Shown: positions 47,505 through 59,756, numbered from the stretch's first letter. The stretch is DNA of 64,000 nucleotides from Perilla frutescens (GCA_026008535.1 BRKX01000014.1:18250694-18314693), one strand, 5' to 3'. Notes: a model not told the origin generated them from the sequence alone. Program-made: numbers and translations.

Positions 47505-48257
47505 TTAGAAATCATCTTCTATGACCGTGAATGTGCTAGAATTAGTGGCACTGTACGGAAGAAAGATATCAATAGGCTAAAAATAGATATTAATGAACGT
47601 GCCGTGTATGCATTTCAATATTTTATGGTTGTACGTAACATATCGGAACACTGAAAAGAGCTAATCACATCTTTAAATTATACAAAACAGATTCAACTCG
47701 TATCGCCTTTTGTGGTGATAGTCAATTTCCAATGTCTCCATATAGCTTTCGTGATTTCATCTCATTTGATGAGGTTGAATAGTTTGATAATTCATTCTTA
47801 TTTTGGTAATTTAATGCTCAACACTATATATTTTTTTTGTATAATTTGATTTCTTAATAATATTATTATATTAAACCTTTTTATTTTAACATATATCATT
47901 GGTAGGGTTGTTTCGCACTAGCTGCCTAAGCAACTCACAATTAACGGGATTAATAGAAGTTCATTAATCTCTATCTCTACGACTATGTATAAGTTGTTAT
48001 AATAGTTTTTTAGATGATTATACTTGAATTATAAGAATTTGTCTAAAATTTTAACCCTTTATTTTTTTAGTGAACACAAGATCCAATGCATTCTACGAGA
48101 TGAAGTTGTTGATAAGCTTTTAGTTGCTTCTGAATTTCACAACAGCAAACCGTTTATGACTGTCCTTCAATTGTGTAATGGCAAGTTTACAGATAGTATA
48201 CTTTTAATAGTTGCTGCTTCAGTCCCAACAAGAGAAGTAATACAAGAGGAAGAGTAG
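47505..48257 (+). pseudogene. RPA1-like (DUF223/OB-fold) pseudogene, Helitron-associated
   Basis: The first piece reads IFYDRECARISGTVRKKDIN and AVYAFQYFMVVRNIS, then after a frame change STRIAFCGDSQFPMSPYSF, up to about 47779. A second piece at about 48070-48190 reads CILRDEVVDKLLVASEFHNS and SKPFMTVLQLCNGKF. This is the order seen in plant replication protein A 70-kDa-like proteins, which are multiplied by Helitrons. Between the pieces lies about 290 bp of AT-rich sequence that could be an intron. A stop near 47653 and the frame change break it. Flanking Helitron-like ends support capture. Confidence 0.6.
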
Positions 48258-48259
48258 CA

Positions 48260-49638
48260 TATCAAATTCAGATAGTAGAAGTCATGCGGAAGTAAGATAT
48301 GAACATCCCGAAAATCAATTACAATGATTGTGAGCTTTCATGCATTTTTAACACAAATTTCTCATGCAATTATTTTTTTTCAACATCATACTTTAAGATA
48401 TATTTATTTTTTCTGGTGCAGCTCTCTGTGATCTTCCATAAATCATTTCATAGCAAAATGATGTATAAAGCTTGATAAATTTTTGTTGTCCAATTTCAAT
48501 TTTTTTTTTAAAAAAAAGAATTTTTTACAGTCAAACATATACGCTTTGTTTGAGATCAGCCGCGGGCAGGGAGTTGGAGGATGGGATACACCATCATCGA
48601 CATCGGGCGGATGGATCATGTGGTGGCATACCATTCGTTGAAGTCGACTACAGAATTTTAAAGGGAGTCACATCAATCGAGAGAGTCGCCGACGGTGTAT
48701 CTATTGTAGGCATCAATAGAGAAGAATAAAGAGATAGAATGAGATGGGAGAGAACATCGGAGCAGTAGTGTTGTTTTCCAGTCTCATTATTTCTACCCTA
48801 TGAATTAAACTCTCTGCTTAATTGTTTTAGATATTTTTCTCATAAATAATATGGAAATATTCGTTTATAAAAGTCAAATATATATTGAATCTGTTATAGT
48901 TGCTCACCTTTTTACAACCTTTCGTTATTATAAAATATTATCTTAAACAAATGTGTGTAAACTTAAGGTTTAATTTACATGGATTTTTTTAAAATAATAA
49001 AGTTTGCGGGTATATATAAAAAATAAGTTAACTGTCAATTAATGGCCTAAAAAAATTACGGAGGTATTATAAAATTTAGTTGAATTAAAATATCATATAT
49101 CTTTATTTTTATTTTTATTATGTTCTTACTAATTTTTTTAGCAATATATCTTTACTAAAAAACTACTATACGATTTTTTTTAATGTTATCAAAATAATAG
49201 AAATACTTGAATTTGTTTAGTCGTAAATTGATAATTTAAATCACTCAAGTGTGAGGTTGATAGTTTTATTGTTGTTGATTGCAAATTAATAATTAATCTT
49301 TTGATTGCCAATATAATAAATTAAAATATCAGTTCAGTAAAGCACATGCTAATTTCCCAATGGTTAATTTTTAGTTTTTTTTTCTACTAAAAACATAAGT
49401 TACTAATTTGTTTAGAGAGCTGGAAATTAGTGATAAAAATGTGTTCAAATTTGTATACAAACACATTTTAATCGTATAACAATTTGCATAATTTCATGTT
49501 ATCAATCATATGTTGAATTTTCAAAATAGTATTTAATAGTATGATTAGTAAATTAGTATAATATATATTCTACCTTTTAATGTATGTATGTATTATTTAA
49601 GAGATAATATAATATCATATTATGAAAATCAAATCCTA
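48260..49638. other. AT-rich intergenic DNA
   Basis: The part near 48555-48730 is less A+T-rich and openly readable for about 80 codons, but resembles nothing I know. The rest shows no feature. Confidence 0.4.
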
Positions 49639-49711
49639 TCCTACTATATCTAAAAATAGGATAGTCAATAAATATAGTAATAATTAGTTTTTCCGCCCAA
49701 ACCCACCATTT
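49639..49711 (+). mobile_element. Helitron-like 5' end
   Basis: It begins TCCTACTATATCTAAAAATA and runs to TTTTTCCGCCCAAACCCACC, similar in plan to 46625-46695. No matching 3' hairpin was found downstream. Confidence 0.4.
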
Positions 49712-49789
49712 AATAATAGTAATATAATTATATTATATATGCATATATTTAAACTATAATAAGTTTGCAATTAATTAAGATGAATAGCA

Positions 49790-50545
49790 ATCCGTTCAGA
49801 TCATTTATTTATGAATACCAATCCTCTAATATAAATCAAATCATTTAATTTAGGTAATACATAAAAAAAATCAATATAATCTAGCTACTTTCCTAAACAA
49901 TTTATAGCAATCCGTTTAATCCCTTTGTTGATAAAGTTTAATCTCTAATTTAATAAAACAGGCATGCATGTGAATAGAGATGTATCGGAATTAAAATTAA
50001 TGATGTTATGCTTTTCTTTTCCTTTATATAAAATAGAATAATTACTTTAATTCTATCCAATATATTTATTCTTTAAGAACAAATACAAAAAATGCTTCAA
50101 AATTATTGATTTAATTATGTCACTAACATATTTCTGGGATCTTAGAAAAAATAAATAATATATATTACAGAAATATTGACATTGTATGTAGCTCGAAATT
50201 GAGAAAAGAATGTTAAGAGGCCACAAATTTTCTATGCATATGTTTTTAAATCAGCAAAATATATATAATTCAAATATTTTTAATGAATATTCTATGTAAC
50301 CTATTTTAAAGGAGAAAATAGATAAATCTTAATTTCAGATGACATATGAAAAAAAATACACACACACACACACATATGAATATTGTTATAAATAGATTAA
50401 TAAAATTTCAAAATTATCTCATAAATCAAATCATTTATTTATGAATATCAATCCGTCTAAATAAATCAAATCATTTAATTTAAACAATACCAAAAAAATA
50501 AATCTACTATCCTGAACAATTTATAGCAATCCGTCAATCCATGTG
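49790..50545. repeat. Two diverged direct copies of about 130 bp
   Basis: 49790-49930 and 50420-50545 share AATCAAATCATTTAATTTA, then the block ending AACAATTTATAGCAATCCGT. The spacing is about 610 bp, and between them lies an (AC)n run near 50358-50374. Confidence 0.6.
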
Positions 50546-51699
50546 CACTCAATTAGTCCAACATACCCATTATTGGTATTTGGAAATATTATATTAATTA
50601 ATTAATAAATATTAACATTAATTATTAATTAAAAAATCACATATTTACTTTAAATGATCACAAATCTCCCATGGATATTTATCAATTATAGAATATATCA
50701 TCTTTGTCATCCCCAAAAATCTGATGTCTTTACAATCAACCAATGAAAGTTTTCATACTTGAACAAATAATCATGTAAATCATGGTGAGGGGTGATGATA
50801 TACACCTGACTATCACCTTATTTTCCATTTGCTTTCATCCAATTCCAAATCATAAATCCCTAAAATCTCAATCCCAAACTGATTGAGCGCAAAACTTTAT
50901 TAGAAGCAATAGCAGAAAGTGTTCAAATTAGGCTGGATAATTGATAATTAAGGTTGGATGCATTCTAGCTTTTCTTGATTTATTTTTTCTTAATTAAAAA
51001 TTTTATGAATTCAATTTTCTTTTTTAGGACTGGTAGGATTCAAGCGCCATCTTGATTTTTCTATCGTTAGTGACATTCATCTGATTCAAGCGAGATCTTG
51101 ATTGATCAATATTCATGTCTTAACATTAATATTGATTTTTCTTTTTTTCTTCAATTTTGTTTGAGTTCCAAAATGAGAACTCACAATGTTTTACCTTTTC
51201 ATCATATTTAGGAGAAATGCATTAATTATTTTATATTTTCATGATCAGTCGTTAAGTGGAGAAGAAGGTCAGTTGAATGATCAATTGCATTTGTGTATAT
51301 CGAGGTATACTCTTCTTCGATAGTATCATATTACATTATTACTAAAGAATTTGTAAATGAGTAGTGAAGTCGACTTCAACATGCATATTTTTCGATATAA
51401 ATTTTAACTGTGCGAAATAATGGCCAAATCACGTTGAAGACTATTTGTTTGTCCTGATCGCAAATTTCATGTTTCTTAACCTAATAGGTCTAGCTACTAT
51501 GGATTTGTACCTTGCTGCTCAGCCTTCATTTCACATTATTCAAGTTATTCTCTTATCTAATATGTCTTTTTTCCATTTTCATTTCCGTGTATCATATCTT
51601 TTGGTCTACTAGATTAATCATTGCCTAACTAAAATATATATATATATATATATTGTTCTTATATACATTTGTAGTGTCATTTGTAAAGATACTATTAAA
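50546..51699. other. Intergenic DNA without a recognised feature
   Basis: Mostly AT-rich; two GATTCAAGCG(C/A)(C/G)ATCTTGAT repeats near 51035 and 51080. No gene seen. Confidence 0.4.
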
Positions 51700-51744
51700 T
51701 ACACACACACATACATACATATTTATATATATATATATATATAT
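51700..51744. repeat. Compound (AC)n/(AT)n microsatellite
   Basis: ACACACACACATACATACAT followed by a long AT run; it is the insertion site of the solo LTR that follows. Confidence 0.9.
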
Positions 51745-52809
51745 TGTTAGAATTTGTTGCCTGAAACTATGTGAATCATGGATGTAAATTGCAAAGTTGA
51801 ATGAAATGTTGAAGCTAGTGTTACTATATTGCCTTCAACATGCAGCGGAAACGTAAAACGAACTTTACACAAAATAAATTTTAAATCACACTCCTTACGG
51901 TGTGTGATTGCCTCAGAGCAAAATTCACTAACATAAGTGATGAACAAAAACAATGCAGATGTTGTCTCGGTTCACTCCCTTAACAACACAACATAAAACA
52001 TACAGATGACTATCCTAACTTCACTCACTCGAATAATCACTCAAAAACAAACCTATCTAAACACATAGATAGATTACAATTAATCACTCTAAATCCTAGA
52101 CTTCTCAAAGTTGACTATCTAACCTACACACACAACTGGAATGAAAGTCTCCGACTGATTGGGACGCTAGGCAGATGTTGAGGAAGATGTCTTGGATTTC
52201 AGAGATGACACTAGATGTAAGAGTCAGAGCTTCTCACAAACCACGGTGATAACCTGCTTGCATGAATGATTTTAAGGTCTAAGGAGACCTTAAATAGTTC
52301 CTCCATCTTGTCTTGACAGTTGCTTCACGATCCTAGATGACTTGGACTTGAATCAACTGCCTTCCACTACCCATTGCTGAAGTGGACTTGAGATAACCGT
52401 CTTCTGCATTGCGTGGCACACGTTCTTCAACATCGTGCAATAGTAGCAGTTACTCCAGTGACCCACGATCTCCTGCAACAGTTAGTGTCCAAGAAGGAGT
52501 GGGAACATAACGTCCCCATGAAATCCGGAACAGATTTTGACCAGGTCAAAATCAAACATTATCCACGTTTTAATTCAAAATAAAATATCTAATAAATCCC
52601 TAAATACGTGAAAATGATATGTGACAAAAATCACAATTTATTCAGATTAATTTAAAATAAATTAATCCAAAATACTAGGAAAGGATAAGGTTAACATCCG
52701 AGTGTTATACTCAATGTGACAAGAATGATGGAACATCATTAGATACGACATTGATTGCGATGTTATCAAACGAAATGATAAAATCATCTAGAACACGTCA
52801 TACTCAACA
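51745..52809 (-). mobile_element. Solo LTR, 1.07 kb
   Basis: On the minus strand it starts TGTTGAGTATGACG and ends CAAATTCTAACA. TATAT stands on both sides (51740-51744 and 52810-52814), though an AT microsatellite makes this weak on its own. A TATA-like ACTATTTAAGG lies on the minus strand near 52285. No coding domain. Likely Ty1/copia by its ends and size (inference). Confidence 0.7.
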
Positions 52810-52814
52810 TATAT

Positions 52815-53814
52815 ATATATATATGTATGTATGTATACTCGATCTTATCTCAAATCTGAGATATGTGAATCAGTTTCCACTATGCATGTAGTATTCCCAT
52901 TGGATTTACTTTTATTATGTTTAAGTGGAGGATAAATATTGTCGTATAGTTATTCAAGTGTTGTTAGTATAATTGTAGATGAATTTGATCCTTATTGACA
53001 ATGTATATATTTTTTGTATTTTGTTGCCATGAAATAACATTGTGATGGTGCATCCTTGATAGATACTTAATTTGGCCGAAGTGTCCTAACGAAGTTCTTT
53101 TGATTTCTTACTTTATCACCCCATCGTTGACAAATTTAATGAAATAATTTATTTTCTATTTTTTGACCTTTGAATGTATATGGTTAGTTGTTGGATTATA
53201 TTTTGGACCTAATCCTACTTAATACTAATCTTAACATGCTCAAACTATGCTTTTATCCTATTTACATTTGAAAAGAAATGAGTAAGCATTTCTTGGATAT
53301 TTCAAAAGTTAAAAAAAAAACTAAAATTACAATAAAAACGTATCTTTGAGACGTGTAGTACTTTTAAATTTGTTATACAAAGTTTAGTTTGATTTTTTTG
53401 ATTATATTTATTTCATATTTATAATTTGTAACAAAAATAATAATTGTATATATTTTTATAAATCGTGCATCCTAGTCAAACTAATTTGCATCTTTAAGAG
53501 AAAAATTCAAGACTATTAATATTTTTGTTTATATATTGTGTTTTAATTATTAACCATCAAATTAAACTAACCATTCATGTATGTGTTCAAGCTAATTTTG
53601 ATCATGCTTCAATCCATGTAATTTGAATCTCAATTCCCCAATAAATACTGATAGACGTGGTGCGTGCCAAATATGTACATATCTCACTATAAGACTTACA
53701 AATGATGAAATGAACATCACACAAGTTAAAAATGATAGGATGCTAGTTACAGTTCAATTCTCGTTAATCTTTTTTTTTTTATGTTGAGAGTGACCAATTC
53801 TCTTTAATTCTTTT
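52815..53814. other. AT-rich intergenic DNA
   Basis: A short (AT)n(GTAT)n run adjoins the solo LTR. Beyond this no gene or repeat structure was found. Confidence 0.4.
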
Positions 53815-53935
53815 TAATCTTTTTTTGATGTCGAGGGTAACTCGCAGACACCATCTAATGGTGTCAGTGGTGCAATTTGAATTTGAGACATTTTTCCTCA
53901 AGACACTTTATCTCAAGCTTACACCACTATATCAC
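53815..53935. mobile_element. SINE-like dispersed repeat, target of two nested solo LTRs
   Basis: GATGTCGAGGGTAACTCGCA ... CTTACACCACTATATCAC resumes after the first solo LTR as ATCACTAGGCTATCCCTA (56029-56046). It resembles the relic near 20548-20750. Classification as a SINE is uncertain. Confidence 0.4.
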
Positions 53936-56028
53936 TGATTGGTGAATATTTATCCTATTTTATCACAGGAATTTAGTATATTTAGTATGTGTTTTTTCTT
54001 TATTTTCGTGATGTTTTTATGTTATTTCCTTCACGTTTGCTCTTTTGGTGAGTTTGGTCAGGTTTGTGCAAAACTTGAGCTTTTGTGTCAAAAAGCAGGA
54101 TTTTATGGCCAAAAAGTGGCTAGGAGGCAAAGCTCCCAACTGAAGCTCCAGCTCATTGTTAGATACTGAATCACCCGCTTCGCTGAGCTGGATGGGGGTC
54201 TTGCTGCCCGGTCAGCGAGTCGGGAGGTTAAGGGGGGCGACGTCCCCCTTGCCTGGGGTCCGGGGGGTGAAGATACCCCCGGCCAGATGGTAATGGACCA
54301 AACTGATGGCCGAGCTCAAGTCGCACCCAAAACTGATCAGTTTTGGAGTCAAACTGATGACTCCAAACTGAAGAGAAAAGATGGAAGCTACAGCTAAAGA
54401 ACCAAGAGCTGAGCTAGAGGAGAACTGAAGATTCCAAGCTGGAGCCAAGAAAAGCTGAAGCTGAACTTGAACCACGACTGATGGGATCAGTTGAAGTCTC
54501 CAATTGATGAAGGTCGACTGAAACTGAACTGGAAGCCAACTGATGCGCCAAACTGAAGAAAAGCTGGAAGCTGGAGCTGAAGGGCCCCACCGGCGAGCAG
54601 ACTTCCGCGGCCGTGGGGCAGTGCCCACGGCGAAGAGCCCCCGCGAGCGCGCGGCACCCCAGCCCCGCGAGCGCGCGACACGCCGCCGGTGCACGGACGG
54701 TCAGTTCAAGCCCCCTTGATCAGTTCAGTCGTGATCAGTTCGAGCTCTAGTCGATCAGTTCCAGCTGTGGTTCATCAGTTTTGATCTTTAATGCTCTCCA
54801 CCCACTTGGCTAGCTGGAGGATTAAATGCACACGGTTCTAGCTTGGAGCTAGGAGTAGGAGGAGTTTGGGGAACCATCAAGCAATAACTCTACCTTTTTG
54901 CTTTTCTCTCTCCTCAACCAATAAATCATCCACCATCTCCATCCATTCAAGAGTTCACAACCTACCTTTCCACAGACGGAAGGAGAGGGGAAAATTGACA
55001 ACTTCCCCCTCAACTTCTCTCTAGTTCACCACTCCATTCTTCACCATTCATCACCACCACAGTTCCAGAGAGAGAGAAAAGAGGAGGAGAAGAAGCAAGG
55101 AAGCTCAAGCCTAAGGAAGAGGCATGAGAGAAGGAATCCGACTTCAAGCTGTCAGCGAAAGCTAGGCTTGCTCAAGGATCCTCTTTCTTAGTATTTCTTT
55201 CCTTAGCTTAGCTTATTTGTGGGGATTGTCCCAAAACTGATGAGACAAACAATATTGTAGGAGTTTGTATTTTATTTATCTTTTGATTTATAAAATGAAG
55301 AGCTTTTATGATTTTTGTGTTGTTTCAAGCATGATGGGCTAATTCCGTTCATTAGGAGGTAGATAATCGATTTGGTTTTGATCCATGCTTGTGATAGTTG
55401 GTTACTTATTGTTGGAATTGTGCTTGTTTATGTTGAGTAATTGACCACTACTTAGCATTGCTGGGCTCTAGATGAGACCGAGAGGAGATTCTAGAGCCCG
55501 ACTTAGGTTCCTTCAACATTAGGTGAATTAGGTTTTGTAAGCCTAATTTGTTAGTCTTTTGGTGGATTGGGTACATAAGCCCAAATGTTCGTATGATATA
55601 GCCGATGGGGGTTTAATGGATCGACGGTGACAGTAAGTGAAGTTAAGCCTCTTGAAGGGGTCTATTGTACAACCAGGATTAACGTAATCAACTTGAATCA
55701 AGCTAGGAAAGAAACTAATGAGAGAATCTACACCATAATATTCTTTTCTTAATCTTTTTATCAATCTTTGTTATTGTTGGTGTTGTTAGTTAATTTTACT
55801 TGCTTTAATTCCTTAGTTCAGTTAAGCCACCCAATCCCTTGTTTAGAATGTTTAGGTTTGTGTTTGAATTTATGTGCATGTTAGCAATTGTAGCATAGAA
55901 AGGTAATTGCCCATATGAAGCTTTTCTCGAGAGACACGACCCGAGTTAGCTCTCCGCCCTACAATCGACCCCGTCCTCTTGCGGGTCCGGATCGAAGTAG
56001 TTTGCGTAGGACAAACCGGAACCAATCA
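53936..56028 (+). mobile_element. Solo LTR, 2.1 kb
   Basis: Ends TGATTGGT and ACCAATCA are perfect 8-bp inverted repeats. The 5-bp duplication ATCAC is perfect (53931-53935 and 56029-56033). The right 150 bp, with TACAATCGACCCCGTCC and GCGTAGGACAAACC, resembles the 3' ends of Tat/Ogre-type gypsy LTRs in plus orientation (inference). A GC-rich island lies at about 54580-54700. No protein-coding domain is present. Confidence 0.8.
54580..54700. other. GC-rich island inside the 2.1-kb solo LTR
   Basis: Two near-identical CCCCGCGAGCGCGCG(G/A)CAC-type units lie in about 120 bp of G+C-rich DNA. Open frames on the minus strand are compositional. Confidence 0.8.
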
Positions 56029-56056
56029 ATCACTAGGCTATCCCTAAGGAGACCTA

Positions 56057-58454
56057 TGTAACACCCCGTCTCAAAATAAAATTGTGAATTATTCCAACTA
56101 TATAGAAAACATGTGTTGTTTATAGAAAGTTTTGAAATGGTTATTGAAAATTCCAAACATAGAGAAAACGACTCCCAAAATTGACTCAATTTTACTCTTA
56201 ATTAAAATCATGTTGTCCTCTAAATCTTTCTCGATCACATATCTTGTTCCTCGTGACGAGACATTTGCATAAGTTTTTTTTATTCGTCATTTGAACATTT
56301 ATTGAATCTTGTGTGTCCTAATTATTGAAAGACCGTCTTTTCATCCTTAAAAATTCTACCGTTTTATGTTTAACTCCGAAATAGTTTTTGTCTTTGACTA
56401 TGAGTCACAAATGTTTTCATAATTGTGTGGTCTCTGATTTCATTAAAAGCGGAGTTCATTTGACCTTCAAACGAAATTTTATTCGTTTTCTATTTCAACC
56501 TAATATCATATGTTAAATTACATCATAAATTGGTTGCCACCATTTCACCTTATCTTGCTCCATGTGTCACCATGCATGTTAAGAGTGGGAAAACTGGACA
56601 TCCTTAACCATGAAAATAATTGATCTCTCATTTCTCTCTCTCTCTCGGCCATTTCTTCCTCAGTAGCAACATCCATTTCCTTCAAGTTTTTGGCAAATAG
56701 ATACTTTGAGAAAAATTCTGGAAATTTATACACACCTTCCTCTTTCATAGAAGAACAAAATTCATGAAGTATTCATTCTCATACAGTCCCCACAAAGTAG
56801 AGATATCGGGCCTAGAACAACAGTGGCGTTGTCGGCCCCCGAGCTGTGTTGTAGCCCATTTGCGATGTTTTCCTGTTGATCTAGCTATTGTCTTTTTGTG
56901 AGGTTTGTATCGTTGTAAAACTCACTCATCAAGATTTTCAGGACAAGTCTCGGATCATCAATACGATATCGCTTGGTCTATCAAAAATACGCTGCAAATC
57001 GACGCGTCAAATCTGCTGCAAAAATCGTTATGTTGCGAGTGCAACTTCTGAGGCTGTTTCCTGTCATTCCCTCCATTGTATGGATTTGATTTTTTTTTTT
57101 ATCTATAGAAACTTCTCCTTGCAATCTTTCAATCCCTTGTGTCTGATCTAAGATCAGACATAGTTTTATCCTCCAAATCCGAGCTGTAAGTTTTTCTAAA
57201 ACCACACTCTTTTCTGTCAGATTTCATCTATGTTCATGATGCTATATTTGATACTCATTTATAGTTGTTTTAGCCATTATATTCTTAAACTGTTTGTTTC
57301 ATTAAAATCATTGTTTTCCATACGATGAAAAATTATACTCTTGATCGAAAATCATTGAGTATCGAGCTCGATCGAACCTCAAACTTCTTGTTAATCAATC
57401 TGTTCAGTGAACAGTAACAATTACCTTTTCGGCCAATTTCAAACCAGGGTGATCGGAATTTATCTCTGACTACTTCTGACCGATTGTAGCTCCCCCATGT
57501 GATGGACGCGTGACCGCTGATCGTGCCTCGATCAGATTTGAATTGACTTTTTTATGATTTTTCCAAGTTACTGTTTTAAGTCGTTCCATTTTTCGTCGGA
57601 TTTGTTTCAAGTTAATTGGAGAATATCGTAAGAACTGTGATCGAGGGTTGGATCTTTGTTAGGACTTCTGCATCTATAAGATGGGCTATTCTATCTTTGC
57701 AAATTGTATATTTCGAGCTATTAAGCTCTGTTTTGTTAAAATTACATATGTGATTATCTGTGTTAAATATTTACGTGTTGTTGTATACGATCAGAGTCTC
57801 ATAAACCAGTGTTGTGTCAATGTGAGTAGCTACAATATTACATGCTTTATTCGTCATGCTCTATTCTTTGTCGAAAGATTAAAATGAACGGTTATACTCA
57901 TAAACTTTACGTGTTGATGATGTAGTAGGGGTTGCGCGCAATGACTGATTATACTCTTAGCGGTTCATAATAAAATATTTTGCTGAACTTAGGTTGCTTC
58001 CAACTTTAAAACCTCATAAATTTCACTACTTACATGGATACAGATAAGTCAGTTTTAGAAGATGATTTGCATAACTTAAATTGTGAAAACTTGCTCATTG
58101 AGTACATTAGTACTCAGCCAAATATTTCAAACATTTCCAGGTCAGTAGGTTGGCGCGTGGAGGTGACGATGCTGAGAAATGGGCTATTATATTATTTACA
58201 TATTTTTCTATTGTCTCTTTTTGTTAGTATTCTATTAATTGAGCTTCCGCACTTATGATATTCTTTTATTAATACTAAGAACTTCAATCTTGGTATTATG
58301 GATAAATATATATATTAATATGAAAGATGTTTGGTTGTTATGAGTCTTCTATTGATTTCATTAATTAAATTACCCATTTCTTTTCCGCTTCTTATTAATT
58401 CCAACGTCCCATGTGGCGTCCATTTCTACGATCTTTCGGGATCGGGGCACTACA
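56057..58454 (+). mobile_element. Solo LTR, 2.4 kb
   Basis: TGTAACACCCCGTCTC at the left, GGGGCACTACA at the right, with flanks ACCTA (56052-56056) and ACCCA (58455-58459), one mismatch. It sits 28 bp from the previous solo LTR. A segment near 58095-58150 matches one in the 3.25-kb solo LTR in the opposite orientation, placing both in related families. No coding domain. Confidence 0.75.
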
Positions 58455-58621
58455 ACCCAATTCTCTTTAGTCTTGCCTATGTATTCATGTCATATATATC
58501 ATTTCATTAAGCACGTCACTTGTTAACATCTAAATACATAAGAATGCAATAATGAAATAAAGTGTAAAAAATAAAATCGGATTTAGTTCTTGATTTAGCT
58601 TCATATATAAGTCTCTCGGGA

Positions 58622-59188
58622 TCAATGGTTGATTGGCTTTCGTGTGAGCGTCACCTTCTTCTCAACAACATGTACGACTATGGACTCCAAATCTGCATAT
58701 AACAAATTAGCACATATATGTAAATATATGGATCGAATTAATATACAAATTACTTTGAAGGAGATCGACTTGCCCTTAATAATAATAATAATAATAACAA
58801 CAACATTACCATTTATGGTTGAAAGTAAGGCTGCAACTTTCTCTTGGCATTTGACGCACCTTAAATCAGCGGCCAATTCTGACACCTGATTAATTATCAG
58901 AACCAAATTATATATTATATATATAATAATAAGTGAAGTGATGATTCAACTTTTCTCAGATCATTCATTTCTAAATCTAATTTATCTGGACGCTAATGGG
59001 TTAGATCCGGCACTCGCCTCCCACATTAATTTTTTATTACAGTTTTTTTTTTTTTTTTTTGTAGCAGCTTAATTATTTTTAAAAAATCTCATTGAAAGTT
59101 TATGCTGTCCAATAAGAAAAGCACTCAAGTTTTCCTCGGAAAAAAAAACGCAATTCAATCCTCTAGAATTCAGAACTGGAGTAAAAAT

Positions 59189-59225
<37 letters not shown>

Positions 59226-59362
59226 GACCGTACCTGTGATGGAACATTAGGGTAGTTCACTGAAGTTTTGAAGGTGGTTTGAGGAGCTGCAGGCAGCAGA
59301 CGCTTGGAGCTTTGAACTTTAAGTTTCGCCAGCTCTTTCTTTGCCCAGGACACCAAAGTCAT
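58622..59362 (-). CDS. Small heavy-metal-associated (HMA) domain protein, three exons
   Basis: Exons (minus): 59234-59362, 58810-58885, 58622-58692. Junctions are GT/AG, phases agree, and the total is 276 nt (91 residues). The N-terminus is basic (MTLVSWAKKELAKLKVQSSK). Residues about 48-85 read ADLRCVKCQEKVAALLSTI then DLESIVVHVVEKKVTL, the beta-alpha-beta-beta plan of the HMA fold with a CxxC metal site (CVKC). No CaaX isoprenylation box ends the protein, unlike the large HIPP family. Such proteins bind or pass Cu or Zn; the actual partner is unknown. An (AG)n tract lies in intron 1 near the donor and another in the 5' leader. Confidence 0.75.
58777..58796. repeat. (AAT)n microsatellite in HMA intron 2
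   Basis: Six to seven AAT units in the second intron. Confidence 0.85.
59191..59220. repeat. (GA)n microsatellite in HMA intron 1
   Basis: About 15 GA units, 13 bp inside the intron from the first donor site; CT-rich in the sense of the gene. Confidence 0.9.
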
Positions 59363-59392
59363 GATTTATTTATTTAGCGAGAGAGAGAGAGA

Positions 59393-59756
59393 TATCTAAT
59401 GTGAGAAAGTAATTAAGCAAACTCAGGTCAGAGACTCGTTCTCATGTCTATGTTTATGTTTATGTGATGAGCATGAATACAAGTTTGGTAGAACATGTGC
59501 TTTCAAATATTTTCCATTGGTTGAGAAATCCCATCTTTCTTTTATGTATCTCACAAAAGCTTAATATTTAGACAGACAATGAGATGGGGATGGGACAATT
59601 TAATACCACATGCTAGAAAGATGGAAGGTTGGACTCTTCTAAATTAACAATTCAAATTTTATGTATAAACATGAAAAGGATGCGTCATTCCCTCATTCAA
59701 CCCCACACAACTTTCATAACCAACATCATCACTCATCACCCACCTTCAATAAAGAA
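59393..59756 (-). promoter_or_regulatory. HMA gene upstream region
   Basis: Assigned by position only. A GA/CT run at 59378-59392 lies in the likely 5' leader. No other feature recognised. Confidence 0.35.

Noticed and set aside
54212..54694. 160-codon minus-strand ORF
   Set aside because: Same reason: compositional ORF in a GC-rich part of a solo LTR.
53793..58470. CCAATTCTCTTTA present at both about 53793 and 58456, as if a long target duplication
   Set aside because: Internal boundaries with 5-bp duplications explain the two LTRs fully, and the word is AT-rich and short, so it is probably chance or part of the dispersed repeat.
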